Shown here: positions 55,878 through 64,000 of the stretch, piece by piece
Position numbering within the stretch: the stretch's first letter is position 1
Layout of the letters: each line of letters begins with the position of its first letter
DNA from: Rosellinia necatrix
Taxonomy: Eukaryota; Ascomycota; Sordariomycetes; Xylariales; Xylariaceae
Length of the DNA stretch: 64,000 nt
NCBI GenBank assembly: GCA_021209875.1
Contig: JAGYVD010000003.1
Location: 1,364,001-1,428,000, forward strand
Reading direction: 5' to 3'
Made by a program: the position numbers and the translations under genes
Notes under the pieces: model-generated
Databases searched by the model: none
Told to the model about the DNA's origin: nothing
The model's input: only the letters and a program-made list of their open reading frames with translations

Positions 55878-57022
55878 TCAACGGGTCATATCGAGACACC
55901 AGGAGTATGCGAACGTCGCCGCCGTCGGCACACACTTCTATTCTTCCCAAAGTATCCTCTGGCTTGTAATCGCCGCCTTTTGCCAACAGGTCACGCAACA
56001 CACTCACCGTCAGGTGCTGCCGCGCGTCTTCTTCCGATGACACAACCCAATTGACGTATTCTAGCGCTGCCAGCACCATTATGTGCTTCGTTAACGGGTT
56101 TACTGGCCGGCCTTCCCCCTGAGACGTCTAGTAGATGTATCGCTATTCACCGCAACAGCCGATCGATCGCCTGGATGCCCGGCATTGACGAGATAGGGAA
56201 CGTGACCTGCATGTAGAAAATCGAATACGCCGTTGGTTGGTCATGACCACCTTCTCTCCACGCTCGCCCGCACGCCCGATGGCAACTTCCAACTGCTCTT
56301 CGCTCACAATGCCGAAGCCCTCGCCAGGATACGCGTAGATGATCGTTTCCAGCCCAGCCGGCCTGACAGTTGAGACGCCCAGTGTCCCGGCCACGACGCC
56401 CGCCAAGCTGCCGACCCATTGGCGAGGAAGCAGGCCTCTTCGAGCGAGTCGCCTACCTCCAGCGCCGGTCACGTCGCGCACCCCCGCGCCTGGGCGACAA
56501 GATGCGGAGGCGGCTTACCGGTATGTAGCGGGACCATGCTGCTTTCGGATCGCGCAATCAACAGCGCGGAAAATTCATGTTCCACCACCAGACACATACC
56601 ACGGCTGACTATCTCATCAACGCTGTCGCATTTACCTACGACCACCTCGAACTCTGTCGGATTTGGCGCCGGTAGTGCCGCCCCCCCGGCGACGCTCAAA
56701 GTCAGCCCCTTTCGGGCCGACTAATACAGGCACCTTCGTCTCACGCGCCAGCTTGACCATGCCTTCCACGCCGTTGAGCGCGCCTTTTGCATACCGAGTC
56801 AGAGAGCACCAATACGCCGGCGGCCAGGGACTGGCGCAGGCGCTGATGGACCAGCACGGGATCAGCCTGGCCGAAACCTTCAAAATCGAGACGGATCAGC
56901 GGCTGGTCGCCGCGACACCACGTGTGTTTTGGTGATGGTGGGACGTGCCTCCACCACAGCGATATCATATCCCCGACACTGAGCACCGAAGCGCGGTCAA
57001 ATGTGGGCAGGATAACTCTCAT
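55867..57022 (-). pseudogene. hldE: Decayed bacterial hldE (heptose-7-P kinase / ADP-heptose synthase) remnant
   Basis: Read on the minus strand in shifting frames, this matches HldE from end to end. The start MRVILPTFDRASVLSVGD lies at 57022; then come [59 protein letters not shown], the kinase signature DVTGAG, LGVSTV, GFGIVSEEQLEVA and GEKVVMTN. The nucleotidyltransferase part has [36 protein letters not shown] and LLAKGGDYKPED. It is broken: I count at least five frame changes, one in a C/G run near 56682-56690. About 90 codons of the kinase domain are deleted after the first 25, and about 14 more after DVTGAG. The protein makes ADP-heptose for LPS, which fungi lack, so the copy must come from a bacterium (closest in feel to Enterobacterales). 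It cannot encode a working enzyme. Single-gene match from memory, but over many independent blocks. Confidence 0.9.
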
Positions 57023-58698
57023 TCCAGGTACTGAAGCGAAGTACTGTGGCATCAGCAGTGAAAAGGGGGGATATAGGGGGGATATAGGGGGGGGTATAGG
57101 GGACCAATTCGTCTGGGTTTGTTTATACAACGAATGGTGTTTATTGCTCTGGCTGAGGATCTTTCGAGGTATCTTTTCCATCGCCAGTGAGCCATTTGGT
57201 TCGAATCCCATTTTCCTGGACCTTCGTTGGTCAAAGCTAGCAGTGCCAGAAGTGCCAGCCGTCGGCCTCACAGTGTGGAGGGACTTCACCGTATACAGTG
57301 GCATTTCTGAAACTGTGTTGTCATCCTTTGTGACTATGGGCGGTGCCAGACATGTGATGAGATATTAGCCCGCATTACGGCGGCAAAATATGCATGTATC
57401 ATCGACGTACTTCTCCTCTTGATTGCTACTGACAGCAACCTTCGGCATGAGCACATCACCGGACGGTATAAAATGGCTGACAGCGACAATTTCAGCTGCC
57501 AAGATTGGCGCCAGGCGCTACCCAAAACTCTGAGACTGTAACCAATATCTTGCCAGAGCCAAAGAGTAGCCAGGAAGGGGTGTCTCGGAGAGGGCTGTGA
57601 TTCGACGTGGCTTTTCCTTTGCTGAACTTATGGCGCCTCTGGACTATTTAAATCCTTCAACTACTTCTATTGCTTGCTTGCCACCATCGCATCGTGGCGT
57701 ATATACGCGGGTCTTTAGCCCATCCTCCTTGAGCTGTAAGCCCTAGCAAGCGCCGGTTAATGATATACCGGCTGGGTGAATCTATGTATTTATGGCCCCC
57801 TTATTTCTTATTTAGGAACTGCGGTTCCTATGCCGGGTCGTGTAGCGGCGTGCTCTAGTCTTTGCGCTTGAATATCGCTACTTGCTTATAAGTCTAGTTG
57901 TGTGGTAAGGCTGGAGATAAAAGTACCCAGGTTTGCCTAGTAAGGCCTGCCATAAGCGCAGTACCTTTATGTAATGTCAACCCGAAAGAAAACTACAGAG
58001 GCCCACTGTTAGCCTACCATATGCACGATGTCAACTATTAGCTGAATAACGCCTGCATGTGGATTGACAGGTCTATTGCCGAGTCCAGCCTCTCTGTAAG
58101 CCTCTTTGTTTTAGTCTTCCGTGTTTAGACGTTCAGCAGAATGCAGATCTATCCTTAATGATGCAGGATAAACCAACGGTGTCTGTTCGAGTCAGCCACC
58201 CCCGCTTCCTTCCCCTCGGATTCAATCTTTCACTGGAGTTTTATTCGATGATGGCACGGCTATGTGGCGGTCCGCACAGGGCCGAGACCTGAGTCTCGAA
58301 AGAGTGTGCATGCATCCGCCAGTCTCACTTCCGTAAGATCATCATCCAGTATTGTAACGATCTTGGCGATGGAGGCTTGGGTGAACCATATTTCTTCCTT
58401 TTCAGGCATAAAATACGGGTGTCACATAACCTGAGATGCTCAGCAGGTGAAAATGCTCCGTATCCATGGTTGGCCGAACCAACTGACACTTGAAGATAAC
58501 CTGCAGAGGTAGTAAATCTATCGTCAGAGATCTAGGATGCCAAATCTCTCTGTAGGTAGACCCATAAAGAACCTAAGCAATTTCTAATATCACGTTTTGT
58601 GAGGACTGAAATAAGTCAATAAATTTCCGAAAGGTAGAGTCAGCTATGTAAACTGTAGAATGTATCAATTGAATATGGACTTGCAATATCACTGCTAT
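57023..58698. other. Intergenic region
   Basis: About 1.7 kb with no supported gene. A G-run repeat lies at 57065-57102. A tRNA B-box-like string at 57198-57208 was rejected. Confidence 0.5.
57065..57102 (+). repeat. (GGGGGGATATA)n G-run repeat
   Basis: Four runs of at least four G separated by ATATA/TATA spacers, just upstream of the hldE remnant; potential G-quadruplex. Confidence 0.8.
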
Positions 58699-60152
58699 TT
58701 ATTCACAGTAATTAGCGCAGGAAACCTCTGCCTTCTCCACCACGATTTCCACGTCGTATCGATCGCCATGGATCGTGCCACGTTTGAACAACCCGGGACT
58801 AATGACCATGTCGACCCAGACGTGTGTATAGACATTATTCGCCCGGGCCTCGTCCTCATCCTCGTTCTTGTCTCTCATAGAGTTCGGGTCAAATAGACAA
58901 TCCTCGCCGATGTTGGATTGTGGGAATCGAACACACCACGATGCTCGCTGTCGCCGGAGGAGTTTTGAAAGCTCAAGGGCCGGCTTGAACACGTGCTCGA
59001 ACAATTTATGAGTTGCCTCTTCCCCATTGACATCCGAGTTGACGAAGTCAAGAACATCTCGCGCTCCTTCAAACATAAATTCCAATGCTTCGCTGGGGAC
59101 ATCGGGGTACTTCTGGGCGAATAAAGACATAGTAAGAGCCCGCCAGTGATGGAAATCACCGAGTATGATTGGATGACCTGTTTCAAAGTGTCAGCCATCA
59201 ATTACTGGTTATCCGTAGTATGGGGCTTGTTGGCAAACCTGTACTGAGTAACTCCTGTTCAAGTTCCTGTATGGATCTCCGAATTCCCGAATTTGGAATC
59301 CAGATGTCGGTGTTTGGGTCGACCGGGTGTTTTTGAGGAGGCGGCGTGCGAAGGATTGTGGTAGCTACTTGGTAGCCTATCCAACCCCTGACAAATGTTC
59401 GCCTGAGCTTGCGGCTGTCTAAAAAACTGAGATAGTCTTCATAACTCCTCACTACGGGCAAGATTTGATGAACTTTATACTGCAACTCCTTGGAATAACC
59501 ATTGCCTGACACAGCTGTTGGGATCAGGGCTTGGGAGGCACCCCCGCAGAACTTGTTCGCCCAGGTCTTGATCTGACCCATTAACTCTCGGAACTTAGTG
59601 AGGATGGCTTCATCTGGGAGCTGAGTCCCTAGAGCTGCTTCATCGTTGTCGAGATGGTCTTGGAGTTTGTCATTCCGTCGTTTGAGTATGTTGTACTTCT
59701 CTTCACTTTCGAGAAGCTGCTGCTGCAACTCGCCGATGCGTTTTCGCTGCTCCGCCGCCTCGTATTTTTCTTGCTGTAGCAAGCTTGCTAAACTTTCTAT
59801 GTGCCGCTCGAATTCCGATACTATCTGATCGTCTTTATCCCTGACGCGACGTTGGACCCCTGAAAAGCCTCCCAGCCAAGATCCTCCTCGGCTTGCTCTG
59901 GGGCTGGCGTGGTGTTTATCATCGTATTCGGAGAAGTGAGGGTCTTGACCGAGATCTAATAAATAATCGATTAGGTACACTCAGCGAGGTGTGATGCAAA
60001 ATCTTACTAGATTCCGGAGCGGCGACCAAGGCATTGTGTGCTTGCTTCGAATTTGAACCATTAATGTAGCTTGAGCCTCTTTGTTTGCCCGATTTCATTT
60101 GTCGGCGGCGATCCGTATCTGTAGAATCCATATTCGACTGTACGGAAGACAT
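58699..60152 (-). CDS. Coiled-coil fungal protein of unknown function, 446 aa
   Basis: Exons on the minus strand: 60152-60008, 59955-59239 and 59177-58699. The introns of 52 and 61 bp keep phase; the second has a weak GTTTGC donor but its junction gives a sensible LLSTGHPIILGDFHHWRAL. The N-terminal 60 residues are polar and Ser-rich. A long coiled coil follows (residues about 85-150: RDKDDQIVSEFERHIESLA through EEKYNILKRRNDKLQDHL). The C-terminal half is globular and alpha-helical, with LQYKVHQILPVV, RTFVRGWIGYQVATTIL and MSLFAQKYPDVPSEALEFM. I know no name for it. It sits beside an AIG1-like GTPase and an Hsp70-like gene, so a shared role is possible but unproven. No membrane segment or signal peptide. 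Confidence 0.85.
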
Positions 60153-60718
60153 TTCTGCCAGGTAAATCTGGGTAAAGGATAGAGGATTTCCTTCCCCGTG
60201 GTCTGCTTCTTGGAACTTTAGCAGCAGGTCATAGAGATATGCGCGTGCAGAGGGTTGCTGGTGGTGTCACGCCACGGCTGTGACTGTATATTGGTGGCTG
60301 CAGGCGATCGGGTGCTCGAGTTGGCAACGTTCCACCTTTGCCGCTGATAACAGCGCTGTTGTATTTTGTTGTAATGGCTGCAGTATTTATTCGTGATAGC
60401 CCGATGGGTGGCGGCCGCTTCGAGTGGTTTTGTTCATGTAGGCTGGGTGCTAATAGTAATTAGCATCAGGGTAACCCAATTGGCTATATGCCATCTGCCA
60501 TGATCGCACTACTGTCGGGCTCAGGGTCCTTGTAAGCCACCAGGCATTGCGCATGCGGACATGGCCGAAGGAGGGCCAGAACCATTGCCGCAATACTACG
60601 CGCCATTATAAATAGAACAGCGCAAAGCTGAATGCAGAACGCCGCATGTAGGTTAAATGCATATTGGATAAACTATGTAACTGCACAGCGTATGAGTCGA
60701 TGGAAAACGCTGTTGATC
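60153..60718. other. Intergenic region
   Basis: 566 bp between two minus-strand genes; promoter of the coiled-coil gene. Nothing else is seen. Confidence 0.5.
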
Positions 60719-61837
60719 CTAATTCGGATCGTCGTCGAAGAATGCCGCGAGATGGCTCACCACATCACCGATTGGTGGCCCTCCAAGAATAACAAGGAGC
60801 AGATTTATCGCCAACGGAACGTACGGTAAAACTTTTTTGAATCCCGTGGTGAGCCTTGACCTTTTAGTCTCTCTCTTAATCTGCTGTTCAACTTCCTCCA
60901 CGATATCTCGCTTCAGACTCACTTGTTGCTTCTCCGCGTCCTTCAGATTCCCACTTCGTAGCCGCATATCTGCTTGGATCTGACGCCCCATAATGCGATC
61001 GTCTTCTCGGAGCTGCGAGCGTAGAGTCTCGAGATCTCGCAACTCTTTCTCGAATTTGGCCCTTTGTTCGCTCAGGCCATCGCTCACATAAGATCCAGCC
61101 GCGGTCTCGTCTAAGTTCTTTCCTTCGTTGGCCATCTCATCCTGCAGTTGTAGCAATACGTTTTCTTTGACGAGGATTTGCGCTGTAATGGCTCGTGCTG
61201 AGCCGCTATCGCCGTGATACCGACACAAACTAGAACCGTGGCCTAGCATGTAGGCCCAGAACTGTTCTCGGAGCTCGCGTTCTCTGGCCGCCCCAGTTGA
61301 CTCGTCAACATCACCCCATCTGCTGGTCACTAGAACTACATTTCTCATCGCGTTGATCCCGCAAATACGCTTGAAGACTTCAAAAGTCTTGATTGCTGAA
61401 CCAGCGTACCTGTTGTCCGTAATTCTGTGGATATAGATAATACCCTTGAGCTGCACACCGAGGGCATGTTGACCCGCAAGGAGCTTTGCAATTTCGGTGA
61501 GAATTTCAGAGTCTTTGCGATTGCTATCATCAAACCCCGGGGTATCAATTATCAATGCTTTAGTGCCGCCCACTGACACTGGGATCGGCGTGCACTGTTG
61601 TGTGCCTAGAGGAGAGCCCATGATATTAGCAAGTGCGTTTTCAGTCCAAGTATTACCACTGTGGCCATACTTACATGAGTTTAGCGACGCGCCTTCTGGA
61701 ACGACAGTTCTGCCAGCTAGTCGATTGATGAAATAGCTCTTGCCGGATCCAGTCACCCCCATGATAAGTATCATAGGAGGGCCACGATCGGCGTCGAGCC
61801 GAATATCGGCAATGTCTGGGGACTCGGCTCTGCTCAT
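60719..61837 (-). CDS. AIG1/IAN-like GTPase with coiled coil and C-terminal membrane segment, 349 aa
   Basis: Exons on the minus strand: 61837-61675 and 61605-60719. The 69-bp intron (GTAAGT donor, CTAG acceptor) contains no stop and is a multiple of three, so unspliced RNA would still code for 372 residues. The spliced form reads LNSCTQQCTPIPVSVGG, which fits the family better. Motifs: G1 GVTGSGKS (residues 27-34), switch Thr in the TQQCTPIPV region, G3 DTPGFDD and a G4-like VLVTSRWGD without the usual NKxD. A coiled coil follows (DETAAGSYVSDGL through EEVEQQIKRE), then a hydrophobic segment near the end (VPLAINLLLVILGGPPIGDV) and an acidic tail DDDPN. AIG1-type GTPases work at intracellular membranes and in plants and animals are linked to immunity; the fungal role is not known. 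Confidence 0.86.
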   Translation of the reverse strand: MSRAESPDIADIRLDADRGPPMILIMGVTGSGKSYFINRLAGRTVVPEGASLNSCKYGHSGNTWTENALANIMGSPLGTQQCTPIPVSVGGTKALIIDTPGFDDSNRKDSEILTEIAKLLAGQHALGVQLKGIIYIHRITDNRYAGSAIKTFEVFKRICGINAMRNVVLVTSRWGDVDESTGAARERELREQFWAYMLGHGSSLCRYHGDSGSARAITAQILVKENVLLQLQDEMANEGKNLDETAAGSYVSDGLSEQRAKFEKELRDLETLRSQLREDDRIMGRQIQADMRLRSGNLKDAEKQQVSLKRDIVEEVEQQIKRETKRSRLTTGFKKVLPYVPLAINLLLVILGGPPIGDVVSHLAAFFDDDPN

Positions 61838-62493
61838 AATCGTAGCAATGGGATACAGTGGTAACCGTTATGTTTTCTAACTCTCCCTAGGCTATGGCGT
61901 TGCGTCTTTTTATTATAATAGAATACTATTGTTCTTGCCAAATATATCTTTATCAGAGTATCCCGCCTAATGAAGCCTTGGGGAAGCTTCATGGCAGAAG
62001 AAATGATAATGATGGGAGTGCTACTGGGCGGCCGCATAAGCGGGAGTGCCACTGGGCGGCCGCATAAGCAGGCTCGCCACTAGCGTCTTATCACAAGAAC
62101 CCGTGCAGCGGCTGCGACTGGAGGCGTGAAAGTGTACTTACTTCTGGGCATTTTTCAATAGATGGGATTGTGTTCCGCCGTTGTGGGCTGGGTGACCATG
62201 GGTTGATTGGTGCGAAATAGAGTAGCTGAAATTCAGCGATTGACCCCGGTTCTTGACTATCATTATATCACACAGTGAAGACTATAAGCACAGTGTTCAG
62301 GACATATTTACGATGACGCAGCTATAAGCACCATCGAAACGCAGTTGTCCAATCCTTACATCCCCTTACCTGGTGATGTCCCCCTATAGCTCTACTTTAC
62401 TGTACTATTCTGTATCTTCCGTATCTTCGTCCTCCAATCTTCAACAACCGGCTTGAAACCAATCCATAATAACCCCCTATCACATTTACCAGC
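61838..62493. other. Bidirectional promoter region
   Basis: 656 bp between divergently transcribed GTPase and Hsp70-like genes. It holds a 28-bp tandem duplication at 62014-62069. Confidence 0.6.
62014..62069. repeat. 28-bp tandem duplication containing GCGGCCGC
   Basis: Two adjacent 28-bp copies (62014-62041 and 62042-62069) with one T/C difference; each starts GGGAGTGC and contains CTGGGCGGCCGCATAAGC. Lies in the shared promoter of two divergent genes. Confidence 0.9.
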
Positions 62494-64000
62494 ATGCCAC
62501 GGAGTTCGTACTTACCGCCTGGGTCGAGTTCCCTCTTCGAAGCGACTAGTACCAATAGTGCGCAGACTTCCACCGCCGGGACATCGACCAGCATGGGGGA
62601 TTCGACCATAGTAGTGGGCATAGACTTTGGGACAACGTAAGATTCCATCGGCTCAATTTGAATATCCCGTCCCATCTTGTTGATGTAATTCCAGACACTC
62701 AGGCGTTTGCTGGGCGCTCAACGAAGGCCAAAAGAAGCTCCGGGTGATCATGGACTGGCCGAACCCACAAGCTGCTAATGCTAATGCGGAAAAAGTGCCT
62801 TCGACGATTTCATATCAAGATGGCATTGTGCATAGTTGGGGGTACGAAGTAGATATCAGGGCAGAGAGCTTCAAATGGATCAAAATTCTTCTTGAACCGG
62901 AGAAAAAATATTCCCAGACTGTCGCTGAAGTAAGGGATAGCAACAACCTTCTTACGAAACTCGGCAAGACGGCGGACGAAGTAGTGACAGACTACTTACG
63001 ACAGTTATGGGAATATACGCGGGAGGACATTCGGAAGCGTATTGACGAGGAACGTTGGGAAGACATATTCAGGGTTCACGCCGTACTGACTGTCCCAGCG
63101 ATGTGGTCGCATAAGGCTAAAGACAGAACACTCGCCGCCGCTCGCAGAGCAGGTTTCCCGGAACATATAGAAATTGTCACGGAGCCTGAAGCAGCCGCTC
63201 TAGCGACACTGAAAGGCAAAGAGCAAGAAAACACCCTTAGAGTAAGTTCGTCCGCCGAGGATTTGGAATAAACGCTAAGAAGTCAGCCCGGTGATGCTTT
63301 TGTTGTTTGTGATGCTGGAGGTGGCACTGTGGTAAGTATTCTCGCCGAGAATTCCATCGTATACTACTCACCGCTGCTAGGATCTTATAAGCTATAGGGT
63401 TAAGTCTATAAATCCGTTAGTTCTTGAAGAGTGTGCTATCGGAGATGGTATGCAATTGGAGCCACTTAATGAATTTGCTTGCTGACTGCCGTTCTAGGGG
63501 GCCTATGCGGATCAGTATTTCTCGATTTGGCTTTTGAGAAGTGGGTTATTCAGGTGGTTGGCAAAGAGCAATACTCAAGAATCAAGGTGGCCAGCCGAAA
63601 TAAGATGCTGCGCGAGTTTGAATATGGCATCAAGAGATCTTTTAATGGCGACACCGGTAAAGATTACTCTGTTGATCTCAGGGGGGTAGAGGATAACCCA
63701 AAGGAGGATATTCTAGATGATAACATCCCTGTGAAACCGTGAGTTGTCTTTTCATAATTTTTGATAATGTGTGTACCGTTCCCTAATCCTTGAGTCTCAA
63801 ATGTTAGGACAGTTCTGCGGACGATTTTCGACCACATATACTGCAAAATCGACCAGCTTGTTCAACAACAGGTCCGGGAGGTTCAGGAAAAGAACCTCAA
63901 TGTCAAGGTCAGAGCCTTTGCTAAGCCACATATATTTTCATGACTCACCTGACTCCTATTAGAGCATCCTACTCGTGGGGGGGTTTGGTGAGAACAGGTA
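62494..64000 (+). CDS. Hsp70-like ATPase domain protein, partial (3' end outside the window)
   Basis: Exons 62494-62636, 62695-63241, 63287-63331, 63381-63447, 63498-63738, 63808-63907 and 63963-63997, with a donor at 63998; the gene continues past the edge. Each of the six introns (45-69 bp) keeps phase. The product has a Ser/Thr-rich N-terminus, then phosphate motif 1 VVVGIDFGTTHSGVCW, the VLTVPAMWSHKAKDRTL segment, EPEAAALATLKG, phosphate motif 2 VVCDAGGGTVDLISY and the adenosine motif SILLVGGFGENR. This is the divergent actin/Hsp70 ATPase family common in fungi, not a canonical Hsp70, and usually without a classical peptide-binding domain. Roles in stress or non-self responses are suspected. 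It is divergent from an AIG1-like GTPase gene across a short promoter. Confidence 0.92.

Noticed and set aside
55867..57022. hldE region as simple bacterial contamination of the assembly
   Set aside because: Multiple frame breaks and deletions are not expected of a living contaminant gene, and the flanks are fungal. Read-level evidence would still be needed to exclude a chimera.
57130..57220. GGTTCGAATCC B-box-like string suggesting a tRNA
   Set aside because: The upstream A-box-like string gives no pairing acceptor stem or T-stem, so it is probably chance.

Overview
This window is nuclear DNA of a filamentous ascomycete (Pezizomycotina, probably Sordariomycetes). The evidence is short GT-AG introns of 45-210 bp with CTAAC/CTGAC-type branch points, a Zn(II)2Cys6 regulator, a QutR-type quinate repressor, a fungal LYS1 and a UFE1-type SNARE. 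The intergenic DNA is full of microsatellites and degenerate TACCTAGGTA-type motifs. I rebuilt intron-exon structures by hand. All joins keep frame except where noted. Family calls rest on motifs and memory of the families, not on a search.

Layout. 1-8.1 kb: mostly non-coding, with one small conserved-looking protein gene (4295-4972). 8.1-15.5 kb: a possible aromatic-compound neighbourhood with a QutR-like repressor (minus), a Zn2Cys6 factor (plus) and an extradiol/glyoxalase-fold dioxygenase with four exons (minus). 17-20 kb: an MDP-1-type HAD phosphatase and a Sec14/CRAL-TRIO protein. 22-34 kb: accessory-looking genes, namely a flavin monooxygenase fused to an NTF2-like domain, a GPI-anchored-type His/Gly repeat wall protein, a secreted tannase/feruloyl esterase, a TesB-type acyl-CoA thioesterase and an MFS (DHA1) transporter. 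35-43 kb: the ER SNARE Ufe1/syntaxin-18, an aspartate aminotransferase, and a large secreted polysaccharide deacetylase whose last codons are frameshifted in a G6 run. 46-51 kb: a 1024-residue protein of unknown function and a hotdog thioesterase. 53.5-54.8 kb: saccharopine dehydrogenase LYS1.

The most unexpected element is at 55.9-57.0 kb. It is a decayed copy of the bacterial lipopolysaccharide gene hldE (bifunctional heptose-7-phosphate kinase / ADP-heptose synthase). It has several frameshifts and internal deletions, lies between fungal genes, and has a 16-bp tandem repeat at its downstream edge. Fungi make no ADP-heptose LPS core, so this looks like a fossil of horizontal transfer.

58.7-64 kb: three neighbouring genes that may form a fungal NLR-type or chaperone-associated set. 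They encode a coiled-coil protein, an AIG1/IAN-like GTPase with a C-terminal membrane segment, and a divergently transcribed Hsp70-like ATPase cut by the window edge. The GTPase and Hsp70-like gene share a 656-bp intergenic region holding a 28-bp tandem duplication.

GC content is mosaic: the tannase, TesB thioesterase, MDP-1 and deacetylase genes are strongly GC-rich in third positions, while many others are near 50% and their flanks are AT-rich.
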